64,000 nt of DNA from Pseudomonas brassicacearum (GCF_003732265.1 NZ_MOBK01000008.1:186001-250000), one strand, 5' to 3'; shown: positions 34,917 through 44,117, counted from the first letter of the stretch. Numbers and translations are program-made. The notes: generated by a model not told the origin, from the sequence alone.

Positions 34917-35999
34917 CTACCTCAGCTTCAGGGTGGCAAGGCCGACCAGTACGAGAATCACGGTGATGATCCAGAAACGGACGATCACGCGTGGCTCAGG
35001 CCAGCCCTTGAGTTCAAAGTGGTGGTGAATCGGTGCCATGCGGAACACGCGGCGACCGGTCATCTTGAAAGAAGCCACCTGGATGACCACCGACAGGGTC
35101 TCCATCACGAACACACCGCCCATGATGAACAGGACGATTTCCTGACGGACGATCACCGCGATAGTGCCCAGCGCGGCGCCCAGCGCCAGTGCGCCGACGT
35201 CGCCCATGAACACCTGGGCCGGGTAAGTGTTGAACCAGAGGAACCCGAGGCCCGCACCGATCAGCGCGCCGCAGAACACGATCAGCTCACCCGCGCCCGG
35301 TACATAAGGAATCAGCAGGTATTCAGCGAATTTCACGTTACCCGACAGGTAGCAGAAGATCCCCAGGCCGCCGCCGACCATCACGGTCGGCATGATTGCC
35401 AGGCCATCGAGGCCGTCAGTCAGGTTGACCGCGTTGCTCGAACCGACGATCACGAAGTAGGTCAGGACGATGAAGCCTGCGCCCAGCGGAATGCTGTAAT
35501 CCTTGAGCATCGGCAGGATCAGGGTGGTTTCCACCGGAGTGGCGGCAGTCATATAAAGGAAGATCGCTGCGCCCAGGCCGAACACCGACTGCCAGAAGTA
35601 CTTCCAGCGGCTCGGCAAGCCACGGGAGTTCTTCTCGATCACTTTGCGGTAATCGTCGACCCAACCGATGGCACCGAACAGCAAAGTCACCAGCAGCACA
35701 GTCCAGACATAACGGTTGCTCAGGTCAGCCCAGAGCAAGGTGCTGACGCCGATGGACGACAGAATCAGCGCGCCGCCCATGGTCGGCGTACCCGACTTGG
35801 ACAAGTGCGACTGTGGACCGTCGTTGCGAACGGATTGACCGATCTGACGGTTCTGCAGGGTGCGGATCATCCACGGGCCATAGCACAGCGACAAGACCAG
35901 CGCGGTCAGCACACCGAGAATCCCGCGCAGGGTCAGGTACTGGAAGACCGCGAAGCCTTTGTAGAACTGTTGCAGATACTCCGCTAGCAGCAGCAGCAT
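34917..35999 (-). CDS. mraY: Phospho-MurNAc-pentapeptide translocase
   Basis: A 360-residue polytopic enzyme that transfers phospho-MurNAc-pentapeptide to undecaprenyl phosphate, making lipid I. Signatures: GTPTMGGALIL, FGAIGWVDDYRKV with the paired aspartates, NAVNLTDGLDGLA, and HHHFELKGWPEPRVIVRFW. ATG at 35999 shares one base with the murF stop (TAATG), which suggests coupled translation. Confidence 0.98.
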   Translation of the reverse strand: MLLLLAEYLQQFYKGFAVFQYLTLRGILGVLTALVLSLCYGPWMIRTLQNRQIGQSVRNDGPQSHLSKSGTPTMGGALILSSIGVSTLLWADLSNRYVWTVLLVTLLFGAIGWVDDYRKVIEKNSRGLPSRWKYFWQSVFGLGAAIFLYMTAATPVETTLILPMLKDYSIPLGAGFIVLTYFVIVGSSNAVNLTDGLDGLAIMPTVMVGGGLGIFCYLSGNVKFAEYLLIPYVPGAGELIVFCGALIGAGLGFLWFNTYPAQVFMGDVGALALGAALGTIAVIVRQEIVLFIMGGVFVMETLSVVIQVASFKMTGRRVFRMAPIHHHFELKGWPEPRVIVRFWIITVILVLVGLATLKLR

Positions 36000-37366
36000 T
36001 AATGTTTCTCCAGACTGGACCCGCACAAAGCGGCGACGATGTTTTCCATCGCAGCGCTGCGCGAACCCTTGATCAAAATGGTGGTGTTGGTGTCCTGCTC
36101 GGCGCCCAGGGCCTTGATCAGTTCAGCCTGAGTGCTGAAGTGAAAGGCCTGTGGACCGAAAGCGTTTACGGCGTGAACCATCATCGGTCCGACGGCATAC
36201 AGCGCGGATACTTTGCCGCGAGCGTATTCGCCCACATCGCGGTGCCCCTGCTCCGCCCAATCGCCCAACTCGCCGATATCCCCGAGCACCAGAACGGTGC
36301 GACCGGAAAAGCCGGCGAGTATATCAACAGCGGCGCACATGGAGGTCGGGTTTGCGTTGTACGTGTCATCGATCACGCGCATGCCGTTGGTGGCCAATTG
36401 CGCGACAGTGCGACCCTTGACCGGTTGCACGGCGGCCAGGCCCGTGGCGATGCCGAACAGCGACACGCCCAAGGCATGCGCGCCAGCGGCAGCGGCCATG
36501 GCGTTGGCAACGTTATGCGTGCCGAGCAGGTTCAGTTGAACGCGCTCTACACCTTCAGGCGTGTGCAGGTTGAACGCCGGGCAACCGCGAGCGTCGCGGT
36601 CCAGGTCGCTGGCGTAGAAATCGGCGCTGAGGTTGCTCAGGGCGAACGTCAATACTTTGCGACCTGCCGCGCGGGTCTTCCAGATTTCAAACGCCTTGTC
36701 GTCGAGATTAAGAACGGCGATGCCATCGGCCTCGAGCCCTTCGATAATTTCGCCTTTGGCTTCAACGATTTTTTCCGGCCCGCCAAACTCGCCAACGTGG
36801 GCAGTCCCGGCGTTGTTGAGGATGGCCACGTGGGGTTTGGTCATGGCCACGGTGTAGGCAATTTCGCCAAGGCGCGAGGCACCGAGTTCGATCACGGCGG
36901 CGGTGTGTTCCGGCGCGAGTTCGAGCAAGGTCAGCGGCACGCCGAGGTCGTTGTTCAGGTTGCCACGGGTCGCCAGCACCGGACCGCGCGTGCGCAGGAT
37001 GCTCGCGAGCATTTCCTTGACCGTGGTCTTGCCGCTGGAACCGGTGATGGCTGCGACCGGGTGAGTGAACGCCGCACGGTTCAGCGCGCCCAGTTGGCCG
37101 AGGGCCTGACGAGTGTCCTTGACCAGCAGTTGTGGCAACGCGCTGGCGGCGACTTCACGCTCGACCAGTGCGGCCACCGCGCCTTTGTTGGCCACGTCGT
37201 TCAGGTAGTCATGACCGTCGAAACGCGGGCCGGTCAGGGCAATAAACAGTTGGCCAGGCTTGATCGCACGACTGTCGATGCTGACGCCATCGAACGTCGC
37301 ATCGGCAGCGAGCAGTTGGCCGTTCAACGCGCCGGTCAGTTCGCTCAGTTTCAAGGCTTTAAGCAT
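35999..37366 (-). CDS. murF: UDP-MurNAc-tripeptide--D-alanyl-D-alanine ligase
   Basis: A 455-residue Mur ligase adding the D-Ala-D-Ala dipeptide made by Ddl. The P-loop is ITGSSGKTTVKEML, followed by NNDLGVPLTLL and VIDDTYNANPTSM, the standard MurF motifs. It overlaps murE by eight bases at its start and mraY by one at its end. Confidence 0.97.
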   Translation of the reverse strand: MLKALKLSELTGALNGQLLAADATFDGVSIDSRAIKPGQLFIALTGPRFDGHDYLNDVANKGAVAALVEREVAASALPQLLVKDTRQALGQLGALNRAAFTHPVAAITGSSGKTTVKEMLASILRTRGPVLATRGNLNNDLGVPLTLLELAPEHTAAVIELGASRLGEIAYTVAMTKPHVAILNNAGTAHVGEFGGPEKIVEAKGEIIEGLEADGIAVLNLDDKAFEIWKTRAAGRKVLTFALSNLSADFYASDLDRDARGCPAFNLHTPEGVERVQLNLLGTHNVANAMAAAAGAHALGVSLFGIATGLAAVQPVKGRTVAQLATNGMRVIDDTYNANPTSMCAAVDILAGFSGRTVLVLGDIGELGDWAEQGHRDVGEYARGKVSALYAVGPMMVHAVNAFGPQAFHFSTQAELIKALGAEQDTNTTILIKGSRSAAMENIVAALCGSSLEKH

Positions 37367-38822
37367 GAGCCACCTCCCATGCGGTCAGGGCGTGATCGGC
37401 CTCGACCAGATCGGAGAAGTCGTGACGCTCGCCGTTGATCTCCTGATAGTCCTCGTGACCTTTACCGGCCAGGACGATCACGTCATCCGCCGAAGCGCTG
37501 GCGATCAATTGGGCAATCGCCTGGCCACGGCCAGCGACGAACGTCACTTTATCCACAGCCGTGAAGCCGGCGCGGATGTCATCGAAGATCACAGACGGGT
37601 CTTCGGTGCGAGGGTTGTCATCGGTGACCAGTACGCCATCGGCCAGACGCTCGACCACTTCGGCCATCAGCGGACGCTTGCCGCGATCACGATCGCCGCC
37701 GCAGCCGAACAGGCACAGCAAGCGACCCTTGGCGTGTGGACGCAGGGCCATCAAGACTTTTTCGAGCGCGTCCGGGGTGTGGGCGTAATCGACCACCACC
37801 AGCGGCTGAGTACCGCCACCGAGGCGCTGCATGCGACCGGCCGGGCCTTCGAGTTTCGGCAGGACGTTGAGAATTTCGTCCAGCGCATAATCCAGACCGA
37901 GCAACGCGCCGACGGCGGCCAGGACGTTGCTCAGGTTGAAGCGACCGAGCAAGGTGCTGCGCAAATGGTGTTCGCCCTGCGGCGTCACCAACGTGGCGCG
38001 CACACCTTCGTCGTCGAATTGCGCTTCACGGCAATACAGGTAGGCGCTGCTGTCTTCGAGGCTGTAGGTGATCAAACGCGACTCACGCTTTTCGGCAGCC
38101 AGTTGCCGGCCGAAGTCGTCGTCGAGGTTCACCACCCGGCACTTCAAATCGTTCCAGGCAAACAGCTTGGCCTTGGCCTCGCCGTAGGCCTGCATGGTGC
38201 CGTGGTAATCGAGGTGATCGCGGGACAGATTGGTCATCACCGCCACATCAAACGCCAACGCGGTGACGCGACCCTGATCCAGACCGTGGGACGAGACTTC
38301 CATGGCGACCGCTTTGGCGCCGGCCTTTTTCAGGTCGGCCAGGGTCGCTTGCACGGCGATTGGATTCGGTGTGGTGTGCAGGCCGCTTTGCAGCGCGCCA
38401 TGGAAACCGGAGCCCAACGTGCCGACGATGCCGCAATGTTGGCCAAGCAGATCGAGCGCCTGGGCAACCAATTGGGTCACGCTGGTTTTGCCGTTGGTGC
38501 CGGTCACGCCGACCAGATTCAGGTGACGGCTCGGGTCGCCATAAAAGCGCCCGGCGATGTCCGACAGCTGTGCGGCCAGGCCTTTGACCGGAATCATCGG
38601 CACGTCAGTGATCGGCAATACGGTCGAGCCTTCGACTTCATACGCCACGGCGGCCGCGCCGCGTTGCAGCGCGTCGGCGATGTGCGCGCGACCGTCAAAA
38701 CGCCCGCCAGGAACAGCGAGAAACAAGTCGCCAGCGCGCACGTTGCGGCTGTCGAGCGCCAATTCGCGGATCAACAGATCGCGGCCAGCGTGGGCGAAAA
38801 TTTTATTCAGACTTAGAGACAT
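37359..38822 (-). CDS. murE: UDP-MurNAc-L-Ala-D-Glu--meso-diaminopimelate ligase
   Basis: A 487-residue Mur ligase for the third amino acid. The P-loop is VTGTNGKTSVTQLV. The DNPRTEDP motif near the C-terminus is the known determinant for meso-diaminopimelate rather than lysine, as expected for a Gram-negative cell wall. HGLDQGRV and FGCGGDRDRGKRP are further family stretches. Its ATG shares one base with the ftsI stop (TGATG). Confidence 0.97.
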   Translation of the reverse strand: MSLSLNKIFAHAGRDLLIRELALDSRNVRAGDLFLAVPGGRFDGRAHIADALQRGAAAVAYEVEGSTVLPITDVPMIPVKGLAAQLSDIAGRFYGDPSRHLNLVGVTGTNGKTSVTQLVAQALDLLGQHCGIVGTLGSGFHGALQSGLHTTPNPIAVQATLADLKKAGAKAVAMEVSSHGLDQGRVTALAFDVAVMTNLSRDHLDYHGTMQAYGEAKAKLFAWNDLKCRVVNLDDDFGRQLAAEKRESRLITYSLEDSSAYLYCREAQFDDEGVRATLVTPQGEHHLRSTLLGRFNLSNVLAAVGALLGLDYALDEILNVLPKLEGPAGRMQRLGGGTQPLVVVDYAHTPDALEKVLMALRPHAKGRLLCLFGCGGDRDRGKRPLMAEVVERLADGVLVTDDNPRTEDPSVIFDDIRAGFTAVDKVTFVAGRGQAIAQLIASASADDVIVLAGKGHEDYQEINGERHDFSDLVEADHALTAWEVAHA

Positions 38823-40564
38823 CAGCCGCGCCCTCCATTGGCTTTCAGCGGAACAACAGGGGTCGCGTTCGCGGTTTGCGTCGGCGGCAGGTTGTCCGGC
38901 GTGATGTTCATCAGGCGCAGCGTCCCGGACATCACTTTGCTGAACACTGGCGCCGAGACCAGACCACCGAAGTAACCGGCCTTGGTCGGTTCATCGATCA
39001 CCACGACGATGGCATAACGCGGATCGCTCATCGGGCCGAAGCCGGCGAACAGCGAGCGGTACGAGTTCTCGGCGTAGCCCTTGGTGCCCACCGACGTTTT
39101 ACGTGCAGTACCCGACTTGCCGGCCACGTGATACGCCGGCACCTGCGCACGGAACACACCGCGCGGTGCTTCGATCACTTGGGTCAGCATGCCTTGCATG
39201 GTTTTGGCGACGGCTTCCGGCAGCACTTGCGTGGTCTGCGGTGCCTTGTCGGTTTTGATCAGGGTCAGCGGCGCGAGACGACCGTTGTTGGCCAGCGCCG
39301 AGAAGGCGTGAACCAGCTGGATCGCGGTCACGGAAATACCGTAGCCGTAGGACAGCGTCGCGGTTTCAGCCTTGCGCCATTCACGGTAGTTCGGCAGGTT
39401 GCCGACGCGCTCGCCCGGGAAGCCGAGGCCGGTGTCCTGGCCGAGGCCGACTTTTTGCGCCAGACGGAAAATCGTTTCGCCACCGATATCGAACGCGACC
39501 TTACTCATGCCGACGTTACTGGAATTGATCAGAATCCCGGTCAGGTCGAGCACCGGGCCTTCGGTCTTCGATACGTCCTTGATGGTGTACTTGCCGATCT
39601 GCAAGGAGCCCGGGTACACCTCGACGGTATCGCTCGGTTTCCAGCGACCGGTTTCGATGGCGGCGCTCATCGAGATCGCCTTCATGGTCGAACCCGGTTC
39701 GAACACGTCGATCATCGCGCGGTTACGCATCATCGCCGGTTGCAGGTTGCGACGGTTGTTCGGGTTGTAGGTCGGCTGGTTGACCATGGCGAGGATCTCG
39801 CCGGTCTTCACGTCCATGATCACCAGGCTGCCAGCCTTGGCGCCGTTCTCGATGATCGCGTTACGCAGTTCGCGGTTGGCCAGGTATTGCAGGCGCAGGT
39901 CAATGGACAACGCCAAGGGCTTGCCGGCCTTGGCGTTTTTGGTGACCTGGACATCCTTGATCAGCCTTCCGCGCCGGTCCTTGATGACCTGACGCTTGCC
40001 GGCGACCCCGGCGAGCCATTCGTCATAAGCCAGTTCGACGCCTTCACGACCGTGGTCATCGATGTCGGTAAATCCGACCATGTGCGCGGTGACTTCACCG
40101 GCCGGGTAGAAGCGCCGGAACTCTTCAATGCCGTAGACGCCCGGTACTTTCAGGTCGAGCACCGACTGGCCCTGCTCGGGGGTCAGCCCGCGCACCAGAT
40201 AGATGAATTCTTTGTTGGCCTGGGCTTCGAGACGTTCAGTCAAGGCTTTCGGGTCCTGACCCAGCGCCGCCGCCAGTGCCGGCCATTTTTCCTTGGCCGT
40301 TTGCATTTCCTTGGCGTTGGCCCACAGCGTGGTGACCGGCGTACTCACGGCCAAAGGCTCGCCGTTACGGTCGGTGATCAGACCACGGTGAGCCGGAATA
40401 GGAATATGACGAACACTGCGCGCATCACCCTGACCTTTAAGGAAGGCACGGTCGATGACTTGCAGGTCGATGATGCGCCAGGAGATCGCCGCGACCATGA
40501 TGCCGAGCAACCCCAGTACCAGGCGGAAACGCCATGGGAACATTGCCCCTTCGAGTTTCATCAT
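38822..40564 (-). CDS. ftsI: Septal peptidoglycan transpeptidase FtsI (PBP3)
   Basis: A 580-residue class B penicillin-binding protein, the main beta-lactam target of the divisome. One transmembrane helix (about 12-35), a pedestal domain, then the transpeptidase: Ser292 in EPGSTMK, the SSN motif in LINSSNVGMSK, and KSGT in VAGKSGTARKTS. The start has two adjacent ATG codons (40564 and 40561), giving 580 or 579 residues. It overlaps the end of ftsL. Confidence 0.98.
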   Translation of the reverse strand: MMKLEGAMFPWRFRLVLGLLGIMVAAISWRIIDLQVIDRAFLKGQGDARSVRHIPIPAHRGLITDRNGEPLAVSTPVTTLWANAKEMQTAKEKWPALAAALGQDPKALTERLEAQANKEFIYLVRGLTPEQGQSVLDLKVPGVYGIEEFRRFYPAGEVTAHMVGFTDIDDHGREGVELAYDEWLAGVAGKRQVIKDRRGRLIKDVQVTKNAKAGKPLALSIDLRLQYLANRELRNAIIENGAKAGSLVIMDVKTGEILAMVNQPTYNPNNRRNLQPAMMRNRAMIDVFEPGSTMKAISMSAAIETGRWKPSDTVEVYPGSLQIGKYTIKDVSKTEGPVLDLTGILINSSNVGMSKVAFDIGGETIFRLAQKVGLGQDTGLGFPGERVGNLPNYREWRKAETATLSYGYGISVTAIQLVHAFSALANNGRLAPLTLIKTDKAPQTTQVLPEAVAKTMQGMLTQVIEAPRGVFRAQVPAYHVAGKSGTARKTSVGTKGYAENSYRSLFAGFGPMSDPRYAIVVVIDEPTKAGYFGGLVSAPVFSKVMSGTLRLMNITPDNLPPTQTANATPVVPLKANGGRG

Positions 40565-40854
40565 GGCGTCACCATCTGCACTTCAGCGGCACCAGGAATG
40601 CGCATCTTCAGCTGTTCGGTGGCCAGCACTTCGATACGGCTGTGGGCGGTCCAGGTGCTCTGCTCGAGAATCAGGCGTCCCCACTCGGCCTGCGCCTTGT
40701 CGCGCACGCTCAACTCGTTGTAAAGCGAGTTCAACAGCTGACGGTTCCAGTGGGCGCTGTAAGACACACCGATCGCCGAAACGAGCACGGCCAGAAACAG
40801 CAGCAGCATGAAAAAGCTTCCGCCGGGCAGTGGCTTGGCGAAAAGCTTGCTCAC
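40561..40854 (-). CDS. ftsL: Cell division protein FtsL
   Basis: A 97-residue bitopic protein. A short cytoplasmic tail is followed by one membrane helix (FFMLLLFLAVLVSAIGVSY) and a periplasmic coiled coil (about 40-85) that pairs with FtsB and contacts FtsQ. Its start overlaps rsmH by four bases and its end overlaps ftsI, as usual in the cluster. Confidence 0.95.
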   Translation of the reverse strand: MSKLFAKPLPGGSFFMLLLFLAVLVSAIGVSYSAHWNRQLLNSLYNELSVRDKAQAEWGRLILEQSTWTAHSRIEVLATEQLKMRIPGAAEVQMVTP

Positions 40855-41798
40855 CGCAGCTTCTCCGCGACGCGCATGACGGCGCTACGGGAACGTGGGT
40901 TGGCTTTGAGTTCGGCCTCGGAGGCGGACTGCGCTTTGCCATGGATCTTGATGATCGGTTCGAATGCGACGTGACGCACCGGCAGATTGCGCGGCAGATT
41001 GTCGGCCTCACCTTTTACCAGTTTGCGCATGAACAGTTTGACGATGCGGTCTTCCAGCGAGTGGAAGCTGATAACGACCAGGCGGCCGCCGACTTCCAGG
41101 CATTCCAGAGCGGCTTCGAGGCCGGCTTCCAGATCGCCCAATTCGTTATTGACGTGAATACGCAAGCCCTGGAACGCGCGGGTCGCCGGGTTCTTGCCCT
41201 TTTCCCACGCCGGGTTGGCGACTTTCAGGACTTCGGCCAGATCAGCGGTGCGTTCGAACGGCTTGATGTCGCGGCGCTCGGCCACGGCACGGGCCATACG
41301 ACCGGAGAAACGTTCTTCGCCGTACTCTTTGAACACACGAGCGATTTCTTCCACCGGCGCAGTGTTGACGAATTCGGCAGCGCTGATCCCGCGGGACGGG
41401 TCCATGCGCATGTCCAGCGGGCCGTCATTGAGGAAACTGAAGCCGCGCTCAGGGTCGTCGAGCTGCGGCGAAGACACGCCGAGGTCGAGCAGAACGCCGC
41501 TGACCTTGCCGGCCAGGCCGCGGTCGGCAACTTCCGAACCGAGCTCGGCAAAGCTGCGCTGCACAACGACAAAGCGGCCGTCTTCGGCCGCTAGCGTCTG
41601 CCCGGTGGCAATGGCTTGAGGATCCTTGTCAAATCCGAGCAACTGGCCATCAGGCCCCAGCTGACTCAAGATCAGCCGGCTGTGACCGCCGCGCCCGAAC
41701 GTACCGTCCAGATAGCAGCCATCAGGACGTACGGCGAGAGCCTCGACGGCTTCGTCAAGCAGTACGGTGATGTGGTTAAAGCCGCTATCAATAGTCAC
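40851..41798 (-). CDS. rsmH: 16S rRNA (cytosine1402-N4)-methyltransferase
   Basis: A 315-residue SAM-dependent methyltransferase that modifies C1402 of 16S rRNA (formerly MraW). Motifs: HITVLLDEAVEAL, YLDGTFGRGGHS for SAM binding, GVLLDLGVSSPQLDD, and LVVISFHSLEDRIVK near the C-terminus. Start codon is GTG at 41798, overlapping the mraZ stop (GTGA). Its partner for the same base, rsmI, is only about 2 kb away on the same strand. Confidence 0.97.
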   Translation of the reverse strand: MTIDSGFNHITVLLDEAVEALAVRPDGCYLDGTFGRGGHSRLILSQLGPDGQLLGFDKDPQAIATGQTLAAEDGRFVVVQRSFAELGSEVADRGLAGKVSGVLLDLGVSSPQLDDPERGFSFLNDGPLDMRMDPSRGISAAEFVNTAPVEEIARVFKEYGEERFSGRMARAVAERRDIKPFERTADLAEVLKVANPAWEKGKNPATRAFQGLRIHVNNELGDLEAGLEAALECLEVGGRLVVISFHSLEDRIVKLFMRKLVKGEADNLPRNLPVRHVAFEPIIKIHGKAQSASEAELKANPRSRSAVMRVAEKLR

Positions 41799-42250
41799 AG
41801 GATCAAATCACGCAGTTCATCAGGCATGGCGCCCGGTTGTTGAATAGCAGCCAGGTCAGCGGCAGAAACCGCATCCCAGGCATCCTCGTCCCACAATTGG
41901 AACTTGTTCAGTTGGCCTACCAACATCGCGCGCTTATCCAACTTGGCATATTCACGAAGACGCGGTGGAACCAGAAAACGACCACTGCCATCGAGCTCGA
42001 GGTCGACGGCATTACCAATCAGTAAACGTTGCAGGCGGCGGTTCTCTTCGCGAAGCGAAGGCAGTGCGCGCAGTTTGGTTTCAATAATTTCCCACTCATC
42101 GAGGGGGTAAACACACAAACATGGATCAACGGCATCGATTGTGACGATTAACTGACCGGAACTACGCGAAACGAGCTCGTCACGGTACCGGCTCGGCATG
42201 GCGAGACGGCCCTTTGCATCGAGACTGATAGCGTTAGCTCCGCGAAACAC
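41795..42250 (-). CDS. mraZ: Transcriptional regulator MraZ
   Basis: A 151-residue protein with two AbrB-like MraZ halves: the start MFRGANAISLDAKGRLAMPSRYRDEL and a second half with AVDLELDGSGRFLVPPRLREYA. MraZ forms rings and represses its own promoter by binding repeated boxes upstream. Here the boxes are plainly visible (42293-42318). The start is GTG at 42250, directly before TTTCGCGG. First gene of the dcw cluster. Confidence 0.97.
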   Translation of the reverse strand: MFRGANAISLDAKGRLAMPSRYRDELVSRSSGQLIVTIDAVDPCLCVYPLDEWEIIETKLRALPSLREENRRLQRLLIGNAVDLELDGSGRFLVPPRLREYAKLDKRAMLVGQLNKFQLWDEDAWDAVSAADLAAIQQPGAMPDELRDLIL

Positions 42251-42292
42251 GTCAGCGTTTCTCCAAATTTTAGCGTTTTACGTTCAAAAAAC

Positions 42293-42318
42293 CCACTTCA
42301 TGCCACTTTCCGCCACTT
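42293..42318 (-). promoter_or_regulatory. MraZ operator: three AAGTGG boxes
   Basis: On the minus strand AAGTGG occurs three times at exactly 10-base spacing (plus-strand ccactt at 42293, 42303 and 42313). This matches the known MraZ target of short G-rich direct repeats one helical turn apart. The boxes begin right after the candidate -10 and cover the likely transcript start. Confidence 0.8.
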
Positions 42319-42324
42319 GCGCAC

Positions 42325-42354
42325 ACTATAGGAATGCGGCCACCGCACCGTCAA
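42325..42354 (-). promoter_or_regulatory. Candidate sigma70 promoter of the dcw cluster (mraZ promoter)
   Basis: Minus-strand -35 TTGACG (42354-42349), 18-base spacer and -10 TATAGT (42330-42325), close to consensus. Start site about 42318, leaving a leader of some 70 bases before mraZ. Confidence 0.75.
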
Positions 42355-42610
42355 GGCGCGGATTAAAGGAAAACCCTTACAGAACTGAGATTTAGGAGCA
42401 CAGGAGGAGGTGTTACGGGAATCTGACGTGTCATTCGACTCAATAACTTGAATCAGCACGGAAGGCTGCGCTCGAAAGTTAAAGTAGTTTGTTAAGAGTA
42501 AGATTTTTTTGGTATTACGAAAGTGCTTCTGCTGATGATTCTGAACGGAGGGAAACTGCCATCACTGGCGCCCTGTTCAACGATTCAAACAGGGAGGGGG
42601 AAAAAGGTGG
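42355..42610. other. Gene-free spacer between mraZ promoter and rnpB 3' end
   Basis: No credible protein frame. The minus strand contains an imperfect hairpin CCCTGTT-N10-AACAGGG (plus 42572-42595) about 16 bases past the rnpB 3' end, without a T run after it. It could be part of rnpB processing or termination. The rest is AT-richer than neighbouring genes. Confidence 0.4.
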
Positions 42611-42960
42611 AGAGTCGATCTGTAAGCCGGGTTCTGTCTTGAACAGTCATTCGTCTACGATGGCCATCACTGGACATCTTTAGCAACCTACCCGGTCCCA
42701 GCGCGGGCCACGCCTTGGGACCCTATTTGGTCTTGCTCCAAGTGGGGTTTACCTAGCCACGAACTGTTGCCAGACGTGCGGTGCGCTCTTACCGCACCTT
42801 TTCACCCTTACCGGCGCCGAAGCGCTTAGGCGGTTATTTTCTGTGGCACTTTCCGTAGGCTCACGCCTCCCAGGCATTACCTGGCACTTCGCCCTATGGA
42901 GCCCGGACTTTCCTCCCCCCCCTAATTTTCATAGAGGGCAGCGACTGTCCGATCGACTCT
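42611..42960 (-). ncRNA. rnpB: RNase P RNA (type A)
   Basis: On the minus strand the 350-base RNA begins AGAGTCGATCGGACAGTCGC and ends in a complementary ATCGACTCT, which closes the molecule as helix P1. It contains the conserved GGAGGAAAGTCCGGGCTCC block near the 5' end, GGTAAACCCCACTTGGAGC-type core sequence, and the 3' GACAGAACCCGGCTTACAG. The RNA is the catalytic subunit that trims tRNA 5' leaders. Ends are set by the P1 pairing and may be off by a few bases. A possible promoter (TTGTTC, 16 bases, TTAACC) lies upstream at about 42971-42998. Confidence 0.96.
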
Positions 42961-43035
42961 CCGCCGCGAAGGTTAACGGCAGAGCGGCCGAAGAACAAGC
43001 GCTAAACGCCTTCGACCCCTCCAGCACGTCGGGTT

Positions 43036-43908
43036 TTACTCGCCCTTCTGCTTATCCAGTGCGACCTGATACAGCACATTCTTGCGCTCGCCGGTGATTT
43101 GCGCCGCCAATGCCGCTGCACGCTTGAGCGGCATCTCCTCCAGCAACAGGTTAAGGATGCGCATCGCTTCGCTGCTGACGGCGTCTTCGGTCTCGGGCGC
43201 AGCCCAGCCAGCCACCAGCACCACACACTCGCCGCGCTGCTGATTGCTGTCCGACTCGACGAACTCGCGCAACTCGGCCAGCGGCAGGCCTTTAAGGGTT
43301 TCAAAGGTTTTAGTGATTTCCCGAGCCAGCAGCGCCTGACGCTCGCCACCGAACACCAGCTCCATGTCTTGCAGGCATTCAAGGATGCGGTGCGGCGCTT
43401 CGTAGAAAATCAGCGTGCGCGGCTCTTCCTTTACCAACTCGAGACGAGCGCGGCGCCCGACAGCCTTGGCCGGCAGGAAGCCCTCAAAAATGAACCGGTC
43501 AGATGGCAAACCCGCCGCCGACAACGCTGCGATCAATGCACAGGCTCCCGGCACCGGCACCACATTGATCCCCGCAGCACGAGCCTGACGCACCAGGTGA
43601 TAACCGGGATCGGAAATCAGCGGCGTACCGGCATCGGAGATCAGCGCCACATCGTCACCGGCCAGCAGACGGGTGATAAAGCGGCTACCTTCATCCCGTT
43701 CGTTGTGTTCGTGACAAGCTGCCAACGGTGTCGGGATGCCGAAATGCTGCATCAAACGCTGGGAGTGACGCGTGTCTTCGGCGGCAATCAACGCGACGTC
43801 GCGCAGGATCTTCAGTGCACGCGCACTGATGTCGTCCAGGTTGCCGATGGGCGTCGCCACCACATAAAGCGAGCCAGCAGCGGAATTCAAAGCACCTGGA
43901 GCAGTCAA
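43036..43908 (-). CDS. rsmI: 16S rRNA (cytidine1402-2'-O)-methyltransferase
   Basis: A tetrapyrrole-methylase-fold enzyme that 2'-O-methylates C1402 of 16S rRNA. Motifs: LYVVATPIGNLDDISARAL, AAEDTRHSQRLM, ALISDAGTPLISDPGY and FYEAPHRI. I chose TTG at 43908 (290 residues) because GAGGTG lies six bases before it and the length fits E. coli RsmI (286). An upstream ATG at 43941 (301 residues) is in frame but has no ribosome site. It works on the same nucleotide as RsmH. Divergent from lpoA. Confidence 0.93.
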   Translation of the reverse strand: MTAPGALNSAAGSLYVVATPIGNLDDISARALKILRDVALIAAEDTRHSQRLMQHFGIPTPLAACHEHNERDEGSRFITRLLAGDDVALISDAGTPLISDPGYHLVRQARAAGINVVPVPGACALIAALSAAGLPSDRFIFEGFLPAKAVGRRARLELVKEEPRTLIFYEAPHRILECLQDMELVFGGERQALLAREITKTFETLKGLPLAELREFVESDSNQQRGECVVLVAGWAAPETEDAVSSEAMRILNLLLEEMPLKRAAALAAQITGERKNVLYQVALDKQKGE

Positions 43909-44117
43909 AGCGCACACCTCATGATCGGTAAAAGGCGACATTGTAGCGCGTAGCGGCGCTTGCGATACGCTTGGCCCTTGCCGGGTTTTTCCGCCATTTG
44001 TGCAGTACTGCAACATTTACACGAGCTAAATTGATCGATTCACGCCAGTAACATCGCGCCCCGGCCAGTGCTTGGGTACAATTCCACGCTAATTTGATCG
44101 AGTATCAGGAACACTAC

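Noticed and set aside
33672..35987. 771-codon plus-strand frame opposite murD and mraY
   Set aside because: Length alone is not evidence in GC-rich DNA. The opposite strand encodes two intact essential enzymes.
42843..43097. 84-codon frame over the RNase P RNA
   Set aside because: It lies inside rnpB, which has conserved RNA blocks and a closing P1 helix.
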